Shown here: positions 22,703-36,179 of the stretch, piece by piece
Layout of the letters: each line of letters starts with the position of its first letter
How positions within the stretch are numbered: position 1 is the stretch's first letter
Program-made: the position numbers and the translations under genes
The notes under the pieces: generated by a model
Seen by the model: only the letters and a program-made list of their open reading frames with translations
What the model was told of the DNA's origin: nothing
Databases searched by the model: none
NCBI GenBank assembly: GCA_963921825.1
Contig: OY997592.1
Coordinates: forward strand, 29,367,730-29,431,729
Direction of reading: 5' to 3'
DNA length: 64,000 bases
Origin: Erodium maritimum
Taxonomy: Eukaryota; Streptophyta; Magnoliopsida; Geraniales; Geraniaceae

Positions 22703-24456
22703 TATTTGGAATCGATGTCGTGGAAATGTTAAACACAAAATACAGCGGAAGATTAACCACGAATCAATCGAGATGAATCTACCAAATATGAAAAACAAGT
22801 CTGAAAATTCAGCAAAGGTATGTGAACATCACCTTTGCATGTACCTCATCTTGCAGCTAGTGTATCTCGAAAACGAACCCTTGAAACTAAAATCCCTTCA
22901 GTCACATTGAAGACCCATATGTGGAGAACGTTCACTCCAGAAATCAGCTTCATCGGACATCGGATGAACCTCTGATCGAGCTCTTGAAAGTGACTGGTCG
23001 GACAAAACTGTGCTGAAAATCAGCACCCTCTACTTGTCCGAAATTTGTTCAATAACACCCAACTTTGAATGGCTTGAGCCCCTTGGACGCCTACGTATCC
23101 TTAAAGTAATCAAAGCCGAGGTAGTTCTTGAGTTTGACGACTCAAGAACATGAAAAACCAACCTTGAAGCTTGGAGGGGGTTTGGCCAAGGTAGAGGAAG
23201 AAGAAGAAGACTCTCTCTCTAATTCTCTACACTTGCATGTTGTATTCTCCGACCTCTCTTGCATGCTTAGTTAAGTGAAATCACTTAACTCTCAACTTAA
23301 GACAAGTGTCCATGTCTAGATGCAAGGTGGAGCTAATAAACCACCTAGTTTATTAGTTTAGTGGAAATTGGGTCCCACCCAATTTTGGTCAACAAGACTA
23401 ATTGTCATCTAATGACTTAAGTCTTTGTTGGGCCTAGCCTATATGGGCCGGCCATGGGCCTCTCCAAGAGAGCCCATGCCGAGCCCAATATGCTAGCCGG
23501 TCCACTATGGCGATCCCCGCCACAATTCCCTCCAACTTAGGTTCGTCATGTTCTTATCGAGTATCAAACTGTCGGTGTGACCCTTAGATCTATGCATGTC
23601 GGTAAGATCAACGTAAAATCCTATTTTACTTGATCTTACCAAATTTACGATTGACGAGACTCAGTATTGCTCGACCCTGCATAACGAATCGCGTCCTGTC
23701 GATTCTGACCTTTCAATCGTCCTTGTCATTATCCCTTTATCACCGATATCCGGATTGAGATAAGGCATAGAGCCGTCATCCTTATTACCCTCAATCCATG
23801 TTCCTTGATGTGTGAGATGACTGACCTTATGATACCCAGTATCATGTGCATGGCCATGCTTTCTTGTCAGTCATTCTCGATCAAGCGGCCGTGAACCAGA
23901 TATCTTTCTCATACCGCAGTATGAGGGATAAATCCCTTAGTCGTCTATCATGTCACTCATGCAGTCATTCCCCAAGCCAATCCTGGCCGTTATGGAAGCC
24001 CAATCATGGTGCAACGTTGGGCTTTAAGGTCAAACTTGGTTGTTTACTGCATACCAATCATATAGACTCCTCGGCCTAAGGATATCTGACAAGCAACGAC
24101 TCTGAACATGTTCATGACTTAATCTATGGACCATATTCAAGTCGGGTCGTCCAACATCATGTCCCACATGATGTTTATGATCAGACTCCGGAACCCTTTC
24201 CTATGGCTAATAGAACGTAAGCCATCAAGAGTCATATTTCATACTAGTCGCTTCCAGCGAAGACTATTGACTAGGGACCTCATCGAGTGTAATCCATCCT
24301 GATCTATGGTTCTATTCGCATAGTGGGCATAGATCGGAAACACACACGACATATTACTCCAACACATAAGTAATATAAAAGTCGCTTTATTTATGTTGCA
24401 ACGATGATATTTACAATTGGACATTTATGATCGGACTACGGGCACCGAGGCTAACA
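22703..24456 (-). repeat. Copia B 3' LTR
   Basis: 1,754 bp; on the - strand it runs from tgttagcctcgg to a CCAAATA-like end. Directly before it on the - strand is a purine-rich ggcaagtgggagat, the polypurine tract (24457-24470). It is longer than B's 5' LTR because that copy has two deletions of a few tens of bases. Confidence 0.9.
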
Positions 24457-24470
24457 ATCTCCCACTTGCC
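24457..24470 (-). promoter_or_regulatory. Copia B polypurine tract
   Basis: The purine-rich stretch gcaagtgggagat abuts the 3' LTR start, where plus-strand DNA synthesis is primed. Confidence 0.75.
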
Positions 24471-24599
24471 TAGCTCCAATCTAAATTCCAATATAATCCC
24501 ATTGCCTTACATGTCTCTCTTGCTTGGGTGACGAGAGCACTTTGGCCAAAGGGTCGGCTATGATATCATTCATCGCAATATACGTGATATTCACATCAC

Positions 24600-27470
24600 T
24601 TCTATTCAGAATCTCTCTGATTAGGTGATACTCCGCAGTACATGTTTGGATTTGTTATGCAATCTGGGCTCTTTAGCTTGAGCAATGGCCCCAGTGTTGT
24701 CGCAAAATAGGTTCACCACGTCTAACCCTGCCGTGAATTTCCAAATCCATATAGCCTCATTGGCTGCCCCTGCAGCCGCTATGTACTCTGCCTCTTTCGT
24801 GGAGTCAGTGATGGTATCTTGCTTCATGCTCTTCCAGCTGAAAGCACCGTCAATCAGCGTAAACAGATGTCCTGACTAACTTCTAAAGTCATCTTAATCT
24901 GTTTGGAAACTAGCGTCAACATACCCATTAACGACTAGTTCAGACTCATCTTTCCCCAAGGGTTAGACTGATGTCTGCTGGTACAACACAAGGCATACAA
25001 GATATCCAGACTCGTATATGTCATGCATATATGATCGATCCTGCCCCTCCCAAGCGCATGGGATTCGCATCTTCCTTTTCAACTCATCAGGTGTTTTAGG
25101 ACACTGAGTCTTGCTGAGAATAATGCCATGACGAGCGGGTAAGAATCCTTTCTTTGAATCGAGCATTGAGAACCTACTCAATGCATTGTTCATATAGGTG
25201 CTCTGACTTAATCCCAAGACCCTCTTGGTGCGATCTCTTTATATCTTAATCCCTAAGATATAAGCAGACTCGCCTAAGTCCATCGCGAAACACGTCCCCT
25301 CCAAGCTTTTAGTCTCGTTTAAAATAGGGACGTCGATTCCGATAAATAGTATGTCATCGACATAAAGCACCAGAAAGGCAATCTTACTCCCACTAGCCTT
25401 CTTATAAACGCAAGGGTCATTTTCATTCTTGACAAAGCCGAATCCAATCACAGCTTCATCAAAACTAAGATTCCAACTCCGAGAAGCTTGTTTCAATCCA
25501 CAAATGGATTTTAACAACTTATAAATCTATCCCTTATTCTTCGGATCGTCAAAACCTTCGGGCTGAGACATAAAACGTCTTCAGTCAAATTCCCGTTTAA
25601 AAGAGGTTTTGACATCCACTTGCCGTATCTCGTAATAAAGATACGAGACTATGTCAAGAAGAATTTGGATAGATTTGACCATAGCCACTGGTGAGAAGGT
25701 TTCCTCATAGTCAAAATCCACAGGATCAGCCTATAACCTGTTGCAACCAGTCAGGCTTTGTAGGTCAGAGGATTGCCATCCATGTCCATCTTCACCTTGA
25801 AGATCCATTTGCATCCGATGGTCCTCACACCATCGATGGGATCAACCAGTTCCCAGACTTGGTTATCCGACATGGATTGCATTTCCTCCCTCATGGCTCC
25901 AAGCCATAACTCGGAGTCGGGCCCATCCACGGCTTCCTGGAAAGGTGGATGGATCCTTATGATCCACCATCAGCTCACTGTCACCTCCAGACACAAAACA
26001 ACCATATCTCGAAGGTGGGTGACTAATCCTTCTAGTTTGCCTCGGACCTTCAGGAATTGTTAAAGGAATTGGTTCTTGCTCTACGACCCTTTCAGGCTCC
26101 TCTACTTGGTTGTCATGTGGCTTAGAGGCATCTGTAGCATCTTGAACTTCTTTTAGATGAACAACCCTCCCACTGACATCTTTGAAAACAAAATCCCTTT
26201 GCACAAAGACCTCATCCGAGTGACGAACACCATGTTCTCACTGGGTTTGTAGAAGTAGTATCCCCTTGTTTCCTTGGGATACCACACGAAGGTGCATTAT
26301 CAGATCTTGGTTCGAGCTTACTGTGAACTAACCGCTTCACATAAGCCTCGCAACCCCAAATCTTTAGGAAGGACAAAACGGGCCTTCCCCGTGCCATTTC
26401 TCAAATGGTGTCCCTTCCACAACCTTCGTAGGAGCCCGATTCAAAATGAATACGGCCGTCTCCAGAGCATAACCCAGAAAGAGATAGGGAGATCAGTCCA
26501 ACTGACCATGGATCAGACCATTGTCCAACAATGTTTGATTTCTCCGTTCGGCTACACCTCTCAACTACGGTGTCCCGAGAGGAGTCCATTCCGAAGGATC
26601 CCATTCTCTCTTAGATGATCTAAAACTCTGTAGTTAAGTATTCTCCTCCTCGATCCAATCGAAGAGGCTTAATACTTTTCCCGAGCTGGTTTTCTACATT
26701 AGTCTTGAACTCTTTGAATTTATCAAAAGTTTTAGACTTATGTATGATCGAATAGACATAATCATATTTTACTGCAACCATCTAGTAAATGTGATAAAGT
26801 AGCTAAAACCTCTCTTGGCAAGCGAACTTATTGGTCTACACATCCCAGTATATCATCCCAATAATTCACCCGCCCTTTCACCGCGATCGATGAAGGGCGC
26901 TTTAGTCATTTTGCTTCAACAAACAAGCCTTGCATTTATTATTCGAATGAAATTCGAATGGACCTCAATGTCCGCACTTGTGAAGTGCTGATATGTGTTT
27001 CTTGTTTATGTGGCCTAAATGACAGTGCCTTAACAGAGTGTGGTCTAAATTATCGGATTTAGACCTTTTGGTATCAACCTTATAAATAGAGCTTGAGCAT
27101 TGTCACCATATCCAATATGTACAATCCTCCGACCATGTTTGTTTAAACATATCATTGCATAGAATATTTGAAAATCCAACTTCCAATATCCATATGATCC
27201 TAATAGGTATGCAATATATATTGTTTAGAATACAACAAGGCTATTTGGATGATGAAGACCCATGGATCCTACAACAGTCGCTACAACCCTTACTTGTTGT
27301 CCTCTCTGAGGTCCAATTTGTTCTTCTCCAATCATCTCCTACCTTCCAACCACTACACGTTAATGCGTATGTGAGATTCACCCTTGGTATCCAATACCCA
27401 TGAATCTTTGGAAGTAGCGAGATATAGCTCTATTAGGTTAATACCTAAAGATGGCGCAGTCCCACTGCCC
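24600..27470 (-). pseudogene. Copia B pol: integrase, RT, RNase H
   Basis: Reading right to left: integrase remnants (26620-26210, ending RPVLSFLKIWGCEAYVKRL), a spacer with proline-rich text (26204-25863), RT (about 25860-25000) with the catalytic FLVLYVDDILFIG at about 25380-25345 and KSICGLKQASRSW, and RNase H (24827-24621) with STKEAEYIAA and CDNTGAIAQAKEPRLHN. Several frameshifts divide the chain. The order integrase-RT-RNase H fixes it as Ty1/copia. It gives the reference for what A has lost, especially the YVDD box. Confidence 0.87.
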
Positions 27471-27474
27471 TTCT

Positions 27475-28073
27475 TTAGATCATCCTGGTTTTTCCCGCAA
27501 TTCTGAATCCAATGATCAGGCTTCTGGCAGTAGAAGCAGACAATCTCATCCTCCTTAGCCTTCCTTGAGGACCCCCGGTCCTTGGAGGGTTAGGAGCGAT
27601 CTTGTGTCTCATCCTTCTCGCCAAGTGCACAGGGGCCTTGCCCTTGCCACCACCAGTTTCCCTCCCGAAACTGGATCCCTTTTTGACCATCAGAATATCT
27701 TTGGATCCTAGATCCCTGATATTCTTCTCAGCAGTTATAAACGTGCCATGTAACTCTGACTTGGTCTTGTCCATATCGTGCATATGATAGCTCACGATGA
27801 ACTCATCATACACACGAGGAAGCGAGCGCAGACCCATGTATGTTGCTATCTCCGACACTATCTTAAGACCCAGTCAATTAAGATGTTCGAGATGCCCCTT
27901 CATTTCCTGGACATAAGGGATAGCCTTATCAAGGATATGTCCTTTTGTGTTTAGAATTTGAGGACTATCCTCAAAACTCTGTACCAGTCCAGATAGTTTG
28001 TCCCATTAAGCTTGACCCCGTCAAGTATGGTTTTCAATGACAAACTATCGTTGTACGCTGATGTGTTAGCCAT
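27475..28073 (-). pseudogene. Copia B gag
   Basis: ATG at 28073 in MANTSAYNDSLSLKTIL, followed by LNGTNYLDWYRVLRIVLK, the same UBN2-type gag N-terminus as A. The piece at 27858-27475 continues with MHDMDKTKSELHGTFITAEK and a degraded C-terminal nucleic-acid-binding region. It is interrupted by frameshifts. B keeps the central gag part that is deleted in A. Confidence 0.83.
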
Positions 28074-29694
28074 TTTGATTCACACGACAAAGTGAATTTA
28101 ATCAGTAAACTGAATAAATCATGAAGATCGAGTTCAAAACACTGACAGACGATTCTAAACCTATAGAATTTTGAACCAAGAACCTTGATTCACTCGATTG
28201 AGCTGAACTAAGGCTCACCACTCAATCGAGCTATGTAGGCCGGACTCCATCCGATCACATCCAATGTGACTCTTGGCTAGGGTATATACTTGAGTACACA
28301 GCTCACCCTATCTGATACCCTAGGTCAACCTCTAGCTGAGAATCGTAGTCGGGTCCACCAATTTTCAACGATGGCCTGTCACTATGTAGATACTCTGCTA
28401 AGGTGCACGACACCCACATATGCTGACCAAACTTACTACAACGCCTTCCTATGGATGCTCCGCTAAGACGCACGACACCCATAGGTCGAGGAAGTAGGAA
28501 GTTGTTGATAAACTGAGAGGTATCTGACATGACCCATTTTTACTTGTCTTGTCGTGTTTGAACGTTTGGCACATCATTCAAGCGATGAGAACGTCAACTA
28601 CATTCCAAATGTAATGACGTCTCCAATTACATCCAATGTAATTCTTCCTTCGAACTCGTCTACTACATCCAGTGTAAAGACGGTTCAAGGGTTCACAAGC
28701 AAACGATTAAACCCAATTTTATCTTTGCATGTAAGGTGATTTGCTTGAAAGTTTAAATATAAACATGCATTCTAACCATACAATCATGCATAATTTAAAC
28801 CAAGCATCAAGTATAAAGACGTGCACGTCTAAGCCCCCTAAACTATTCCCAACCCGGTCTTGATCAATCTTGACTTCAAGCTGACGACGTGGGCCTCCCA
28901 CTCGCCCCTTGACGTCCATCTACTCCAAGCCGTTTCCTGCGGTCTCCCACTCGCCTCTTGAGCTCCTTTGTCTCCAAGCCGGAAATAACGGTTACAATAA
29001 AATACACGACTCGCAGGTCAGGAAATAATAATTATTACAAACAAGTGGTACGACGACCACACCTTTAAAAGAATAGTTACACACTAACACTATCGGCACG
29101 CAGTTCGAGAAAAGCGATAAAACTACCCGGGGCTTAACAACGTGCACCATGCATATTCATCACATCATACAACGTGTTATCAAACACCGAGATATGACTG
29201 ATTTTAGTTAGCTTCCAAGTTTCTAAAATTATTACACGGTTTATCGAAACCGGTTTCAAAAATGAATTTTCCGAACGTTTAATTTTGTGGTTCATTATGA
29301 CGGTTCCAAACTCGTCGTAATTCCCCAAATGGTTTAGCCCCCGCGTTCCGACTATCCAATAGTCACGACTCGGCCTAGCTCCGTCCAACGGAGCCCCATC
29401 CGGTCACGGGATCGGCTCCCTGAGAGTCCCGGTCTCGTGACCCGAAAATTAAACTTTGTCCAAAAAAATCAGATTTGATTTTATTTCGAAAACCACCAAT
29501 TTCATGCATAATACCCACATGCAAGAAATTAAATCATGTTATCAATCAAGCATACATCCATATATATGCAAAAACATGAAATTAAGAAGCTAACATGCAT
29601 TTTTAAGCACTTGAAATAAAAAACCAGCAAGCACTCCAAATTTTCAGCACCAAAACTGAAAATTTCAGCTCTTGTTTTTCCCGTTGGTAGCCAA
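28074..29694 (-). other. Copia B leader
   Basis: Untranslated leader, the counterpart of 7374-8883, with the same short acatccaatgta-like repeats near 28595-28680. No gene is supported. Confidence 0.75.
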
Positions 29695-29706
29695 GCTCTG
29701 ATACCA
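29695..29706 (-). promoter_or_regulatory. Copia B primer-binding site
   Basis: On the - strand tggtatcagagc follows the 5' LTR end, matching initiator Met-tRNA. Confidence 0.92.
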
Positions 29707-29707
29707 C

Positions 29708-31390
29708 TATTGGGACTCGATGTCGTGGACATGTTAAACACAAAATGCAGCGGAAGATTAACCACTAATCAATCGAGATGAATCTACCAAATATGAAAAA
29801 CAAGTCTGAAAATTCAGCAAAGGTATGTGAACATCACCTTTGCAAGTGCCTCATCTTGCAGCTGGTGTATCTCGAAAACGAACCCTTGAAACTCAAATCC
29901 CTTCGGTCACATTGAAGACTCATATGTGGCGAACGTTCACTCCAAAAATAAGCTTCATCCGACATCGGATGAACCTCCGATCGAGCTCTTGAAAGTGACT
30001 GGTCGGACAAAACTGTGCTGAAAATCAGCACCCTCTACTTGTCCGAAATTGGTTCAATAACACCCAACTTTGAATGGCTTGAGCCCCTTGGACGCCTACT
30101 TATCCTTAAAGTAATCAAAGCCGAGGTAGTTCTTGAGTTTGACGACTCAAGAACATGAAAAACCAACCTTGAAGCTTGGAGGGGGTTTGGCCAAGGTAGA
30201 GGAAGAAGAAGAAGACTCTCTCTCTAATTCTCTACACTTTCATGTTGTATTCTCCAACCTCTCTTGCATGCTTAGTTAAGTGGAATGTCCATGTCTAGAT
30301 GCAAGGTGGAGCTAATAAACCACCTAGTTTATTAGTTTAGTGGAAATTGGGTCCCACCCTATTTTGGTCAACAAGACTAATTGTCATCTAATGACTTAAG
30401 TCTTTGTTGGGCCTAGCCTATATGGGCCGGCCATGGGCCTCTCCAAGAGAGCCCATGCCGAGCTCAATATGCTAGCCGGTCCACTGTGGCGATCCCGCCA
30501 CAATTCCCTCCAACTTAGGTTCGTCATGTTCTTATCGAGTATCAAACTGTCGGTGTGACCCTTAGGTCTATGCATGTCGGTAAGATCAACGTATAATCCC
30601 ATTTTACTTGATCTTACCAAAGTTACGACTGACGAGACTCAGTGATGCCCGACCCTGCATAACGAATCACGCCCTGTCGATTCTGACCTTTCAGTCGTCC
30701 TTGTCATTATCCCTTTATCACCGATATCCGGATTGAGATAAGGCATAGAGCCGTCATCCTTATTATCCTCAATCCATGTTCCTTGATGTGTGAGATGACT
30801 GACCTTATTATACCCAGTATCATGTGCATGGCCATTCTTTCCCATACCGCAGTACGAGGGATAAATCCCTTAGCCGTCTATCATGTCACTCATGCAGTCA
30901 TTCCCCAAGTCAATCATGGCCGTTATGGAAGACCAGTCATGGTGCAACGTTGGGCTTTAAGGTCAAACTTGGTTGTTTACTGCATAACAATCATATAGAC
31001 TTATCGGTCAAAGGATACCTGACAAGCAACGACTCTGAACATGTTCATGACTTAATCTATGGAACATATTTAGGTCGGGTCGTCCAACATCATGTCCCAC
31101 ATGATGTTTATGATCAGACTCCGGAACCCTTTCCTATCGCTAATAGAACGTAAGCCATCAAGAGTCATATTTCATACTAGTCGCTTCCAGCGAAGACTAT
31201 TGACTAGGGACCTCATCGAGTGTAATCCATCCTGATCTATGGTTCTATTCGCATGGTGAGCATAGATCGGAAACACACACGACATATTACTCAAACACTT
31301 ACGTAATATAAAAGTCGCTTTATTTATATTTCCAACGATGATATTTACAATTGGACATTTACGATCGGACTACGGGCACCGAGGCTAACA
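29708..31390 (-). repeat. Copia B 5' LTR
   Basis: 1,683 bp, from tgttagcctcgg (31390 inward) to ...cccaata beside the primer site. Compared with the 3' LTR it lacks two short blocks, near 30283 and 30838. Confidence 0.9.
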
Positions 31391-31563
31391 GTCAAGGAAA
31401 TCATTTGTTACTCGGTGTTCTTGTTTTTGAAAGAAATAGTACTGAATTTTTCTCTTGTGAATCCATTCTTTGTTAGTTATTTCATGGCTTTAATAGTCTC
31501 TTGGTTTTCATTGATTTTCCACTGCGAGTTGGTTCATCTCCAACCCTACCTCGAGACCCAACA

Positions 31564-33200
31564 CAAACCCACCCACTTCTCTTGAAACCCCAACCTTCCC
31601 AGAACACGTTCCAGAGAAGACCACTCCGGATGATCATAAGCCTTTCTCATATCGACCTTCATTGTCATTACTCCTTGGTTTCCATTCTTCCTCCCCCTCA
31701 AATAATGAAGCACTTCCCCAGAAAGTATGATATTATCAGTAATTAACCTCACTGCCAAAAAAGCACTCTGCGCAGGTGAGATAATCTTGTGTAACAGACC
31801 CTTCATCCGGTTCACAATCACCTTTGTTACCACCTTATAAAGAACATTGCACGAGGCAATGGGTCTAAAATCACTCATCCCTCAGGCTCCCTAGTTTTCA
31901 GAATGAGCACCAGATTAGTTCATTCAACCATACCGACAGTCTTCCTTCCTGAAACACCCTTCTCACCATGTCCCCTATTTATTGACCCATCAACCTTCAA
32001 TAATGCTGAAAGAACCCCGTGTTTAAATTGTCTGGACCCGGGGATTTCAGCGGCTCCATACTCATTACGTCCCGCGTCACCTCCTTCTGAGCCACCAGCT
32101 TCAGAAGTTCTGCATTATCCTCAGCCGTGACCGATAGAGGAATCAGGTCACTAACCGTGTCCGGCCCCCCCTCATCTGCCGTAAAAAGCTCCTTAAAATA
32201 CTCAGTGATCGTCTCCTCCAGACCAGTCCCCCAGACCACCACGTTGCCCTGCTTGTTTTGAATCCTCGCAAGTCTCTTTCTCCTTCTTCTTGCAGAGGCC
32301 TTAGCATGAAAATATTTGGTATTTGCATCACCATTTCCCAACCAATGATGTTTTTCTCTCTGTTTCCAAGCAATATGTTTTCTAGCTTAACAATTCATTT
32401 AACTTGCCCCTCAGTCTCTAGGTCTGAACAACATTGCCTCTTCCCCACCGACCAAGCAGTCTATTCATCTCCCTTTGACAATTTTTAATTTGTCTTTCTA
32501 CATCCCCGGATTCAGTCCGAGCCCAACTGGACAAATTTCCTGCCAACCGTCTACACTTAGCCATCAACAGAGCCTCCCTATCCTTCTCCCATACCTCATG
32601 TGTAACCCTATCACAGCCTCCGTCACGAAGCCATCCCTGTTCAAACCTGAAGGCCCTCCTCCTACCCAACCTGTGCTCCTTCTCACAAAGAGCTAGTATT
32701 GGAGCGTGATCCGATGTTGATAACCCGCCATGTACCAGTCTAGTATCAGGTAGTCGGACCACCCAAGCTCCATTAACCGCTGCTCTATCAAGTTGTATCT
32801 CCATCCCATTCGGCCTATGCCTTCCCCGTTCCCAAGTATATATTTGCCCCTCAATAGGAACATCCCGCAAACCGCTCCACTCCAAAGCCTCCTGAAAGCC
32901 CTCCAGCAACCAATCAGGATAAAGTGTTGTCCCACGCGTATCCGCATTACCAATTACGTTGTGTAGGTCTCCAATCACCATCCACTGGCCTTCCCACTTA
33001 TCCGCCAGAATTTTTATTAATCTCCAAGTTTTTGGTCTATGCTCCCTTTTAGGTTTACCATAGATACCTGTCACTCGAAATTCTGGCCCATGTTCTTTCT
33101 TGTACACCAGGTCAACATAATCCACTTTGTACGATAGTAACTGGCCCCCTCCTTTTCCCTCCAAAACATTGTTACGCCTCTACTAGCTACCCTACTTGGG
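31564..33200 (-). pseudogene. LINE ORF2, 5' half: endonuclease and RT fingers
   Basis: Right to left: an apurinic-type endonuclease (33164-32418) with VTGIYGKPKREHR, GDLHNVIG, LDRAAVNGAW and TSDHAPIL; a linker (32341-31997, YFHAKASARRRR); then RT (31878-31546) with FRPIASCNVLYKVVTKVIVN and MKVDMRKAYDHPEWSSLERV, ending GFQEKWVGL at the caaac duplication, where the other half begins at 5771. Stops and frameshifts are present. The endonuclease nicks target DNA and RT copies the RNA from the nick. In the endonuclease GDLHN a usual F/N pattern is altered. Confidence 0.9.
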
Positions 33201-33381
33201 ACCACCAGTAGGCCCTCCATACCCACATTTCTTTTAATAGTTTCCATTTATGCACCTTCTACCTTTGTTTCACACAAGAACACAATGTCGGACCGCTTTT
33301 GATTTATAACATCAATTATGAACTATTTTGCCTCAGGGTTCCCAAGCCCTCAACAGTTCCAAGATAACACTATCATTACGA

Positions 33382-34760
33382 CTAGCGGGGTTGCTTTGCA
33401 ACCCTTGCCAACAAATGCATCGAATCCTCATCTATCGTAGGAACATCATTTCCAGACTCTAGTTCAACTTCAACACCATCTGCCTTCCTCTTCTTCATAA
33501 TATTGTCTTGTACCCCTAATGCTTCTTTAATCCCCCCCCCCCCCCCAAAAGCCACTGACACCAAAGCTTCTTTAGCACTCACAGTAGACTTTGACATTTC
33601 TTTTGACTTCCACTTCCTCACTTTATTAATTTGAGCCACAGACCCCCTCTGCTGCACATTAATTGCTCCAACTTTATTAATTTGAGCCACAGACCCCCTC
33701 TGATGCACATTAATTGCTCCAGACACAACTTGTTCAACTCCCACCATAATCTCCCCTTCCACATCTATACCTTCCTTACCTGAGTCAATAACCATTTCCT
33801 CTATATTTGCAGCTCTCTTTCGTCCCTCCTCTACCTCATCCAACCTTTCAGACCGAACTCCAACTACATCCAATACTCGACCCACACCCAACCAACCTCC
33901 AGTCCCAGCCGACCGAACTCCAGTCTCAACCGATGACTCAAATCTCTGGCCTCTATTTTCATTTAAGGTTTGAGTATTACTTCCTCCCCCCTTCGATTTC
34001 TGTTTTACATATTTGTCCCTAACATCCGAAGGTCGTTGATATGACTCCTGCCCCCTCTCCCTCGGCGGCTCACCCCGCATATGAATACCATATCTCTTCT
34101 TGCTTAGGTTGCTCTCCCTATCAGTATCCAAGCGATCCTTTTCCCCATGCCCTAATCTACCACAACCACAACAAAAGTCAAGGAAACGTTCGTACCTTAA
34201 ACAAGCGATGGTCGGTTTTTGTTTGTCCTCTAACCACAACTTCATTGTGTTCCTGAGAGGCTGATCAACCTTCCATCTTACCTTAACCCTGAGATAATCC
34301 TCCCACGCTCTCCCCTCCTCATCGCTCTCCACCTCCAACCTTCCACCCAACCGGTCACCGATTATCCCTCCAACTTCCTTGCTTAAAGCATTAAACGGTA
34401 AATTGTGCACTTGAACCCATAGAGCAGTATGATCAAACTCCAGTCCGTTTACATCGTCTTTTCACCCGAGTACTTCGTCAAGGCTACCAAGGCTTTATTA
34501 AACGTCCAAGGCTCATTCTCCAAGACCCTACGCCAATCCCTTATAGATGCAAAAAAGAAGCATGTCACTCCTAGTTTCAAGGTTTGTGTCGGTATACCTT
34601 GGGCATTCCATATATTCTTCATCACCGTGCGAAACAATGCTACCTTGATCGGTTTATCCGTTAGAACTTTCTCCGCAATTCCATATCAATATATCTCTCC
34701 TTCCTTGCGTAGAAGTTCTTCCGGCACGCTTAAACCCGCATCATCACTGTCGATTACCAT
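33382..34760 (-). pseudogene. LINE ORF1 (DUF4283, zinc knuckle)
   Basis: Start ATG at 34760 (MVIDSDDAGLSVPEELL). The DUF4283-type RNA-binding region follows (NIWNAQGIPTQTLKLG, ENEPWTFNKALVAL), then after a frame break NLPFNALSKEVGGIIGDRLGG and a knuckle DFCCGCGRLGHGEKD whose last cysteine is replaced by R. The C-terminal part is a basic linker with a short repeat (GAINVQQRGSVAQINKV twice). ORF1 binds LINE RNA. An in-frame stop near 34690 and a frame change near 34430 break it. Confidence 0.87.
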
Positions 34761-36179
34761 TCCCTACAAATGAAGTTGCAGCTCGTCAACACTCGAACCC
34801 ATTGGAACAGAACCGAAGCAGAACAAATGCCGACACCAATCCGCACACACGAAGTCGGCGGAACCCTAATCTCCACGTCCGAGAAAAACGGTGAGAGAAC
34901 ACAATTACCGCAATGTAGAAAATTCTTAAAACAATACTCTTTTAAATTAATAGTTATTATTATTTATCATCTTTATCTTTTTATTTATTTTTAGTTATAA
35001 GTAAAATTAATAAGTAAATATTTTTATATATATAAACAAAAAGTAACATTTTTAATATTCATAGAAAAATGTAATTGTTCAATAAGATTTAGCCATATAT
35101 TATTATTTAATATTCTTATTTATCATTATTATCTTTCTTTTTTCCTAAATAGAAGTAGAATTAATAAGGAATTGTTTAATAGATTTCAAACATGTATTTA
35201 TTTTTTTGACCGGGTAACAAGAGTAATATATTAATAAAAGGAAATCTCCAGAGGTATAGTCCTAAAACGGGACACTCAGGTGAGACAATTAACAATTGAA
35301 ATAATTGCAAGGAAACAAATAAAGGGTATGAAAGTTTTTTATTTATTTTTATTATATTTTTTTAATTGTTTTGTACTTCTACTTTTCTTAATTTTCTAAT
35401 TTTGTTTAGTTTGGAAAATTTTATTTTTATTTAAGACATACGTCAATTTAAGTTTTGAGTTTCATTCTCTAGAAAATTTAAGTTTTTTTTTCAAAATTTT
35501 GTTATTAAATTTTTGAAAAATTCTAAAAATAACGCTCTAGTTTCTTTCAATTTCCTAGTTGTGTTCCCTCACATATGTTTAAAGTTACGTATTATCATCG
35601 AAAAAATTCGGTGCCCCTCCTCAATGAAAAAGCTAGCTTCGCCAACGGCATTTACTATTAGTCTCATAATAATGCAGAAGGAAATACAATAGGAGCATAG
35701 TTCATATTTGGGTCAGATTTGCTGAAACATAGTTGGAAGAAAGGGATCAAAGCATTGGTAGGATTTTGTTGAGCCTAGATACGTGTTGTCAAGAAGAGAC
35801 TAGGATCTTCCAATTATTTAACACCCTTTGAACTAATGTATAAGATAAATGCGAAAAGTGTATCAGTCGTTAAGTAGTGTTTTTGATTTTAAAATCTGGT
35901 TATTGTACTCAAGACAGCAGTGGAGGAATCACTTAACTCTTTCATCCATTACTTAAGCTACTTCTTAATTAATGATTGTTTTTCTTTGAAAACAATCATC
36001 ATTATTGGCTACCGAGTGGTCATTAAAGTTGAATTTGGACAAGGGTTAAGTAAGGGTTTCATGAAGTAGATCTTTTAACAAGTGGTTTCATGAGCTTGTA
36101 TTCCTTAAGCGAGATCATGCCCATGAGATGGGTCTTCAAGCATCATCTTAGCCACCAAGTAGTTAGTATTGGACCATGT
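34761..36179. other. LINE 5'UTR and AT-rich DNA with repeat scraps
   Basis: 34761-34920 is probably the 5'UTR of the LINE. 34920-35200 is very AT-rich. At 35206-35330 the - strand resembles the 3' end of another LINE (tattaatatattactcttgttacccggtc plus an A-rich tail), likely a short 5'-truncated copy. From 35340 to 36180 no gene can be supported. Confidence 0.45.

Larger units (their letters stand above)
22703..31390 (-). mobile_element. Ty1/copia retrotransposon B (same family as A)
   Basis: An 8.7-kb element with both LTRs (5' LTR 29708-31390, 3' LTR 22703-24456 in its own orientation), primer site, leader, gag, integrase, RT, RNase H and polypurine tract. It lies antisense to A inside A's third partial LTR. 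Flanks are ctcaa on the left (22698-22702) and gtcaa on the right (31391-31395), a target duplication with one mismatch. Frameshifts are spread through gag-pol, so it is probably dead, though less eroded than A. Confidence 0.91.
5777..31563 (+). mobile_element. Ty1/copia retrotransposon A, host of a nested cluster
   Basis: An LTR element of about 25.8 kb as it stands, inserted in the LINE with the duplication caaac. Order: 5' LTR (5777-7360), Met-tRNA primer site, leader, gag, protease, integrase, RT, RNase H (copia order, integrase before RT), a 3' LTR lacking its first ~115 bp, then three tandem partial LTR copies. About 6.4 kb of foreign LTRs (C with D inside) interrupt the integrase, and element B (8.7 kb) interrupts the third LTR copy. 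All coding parts carry frameshifts, stops or deletions, so it cannot move by itself. Confidence 0.92.
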
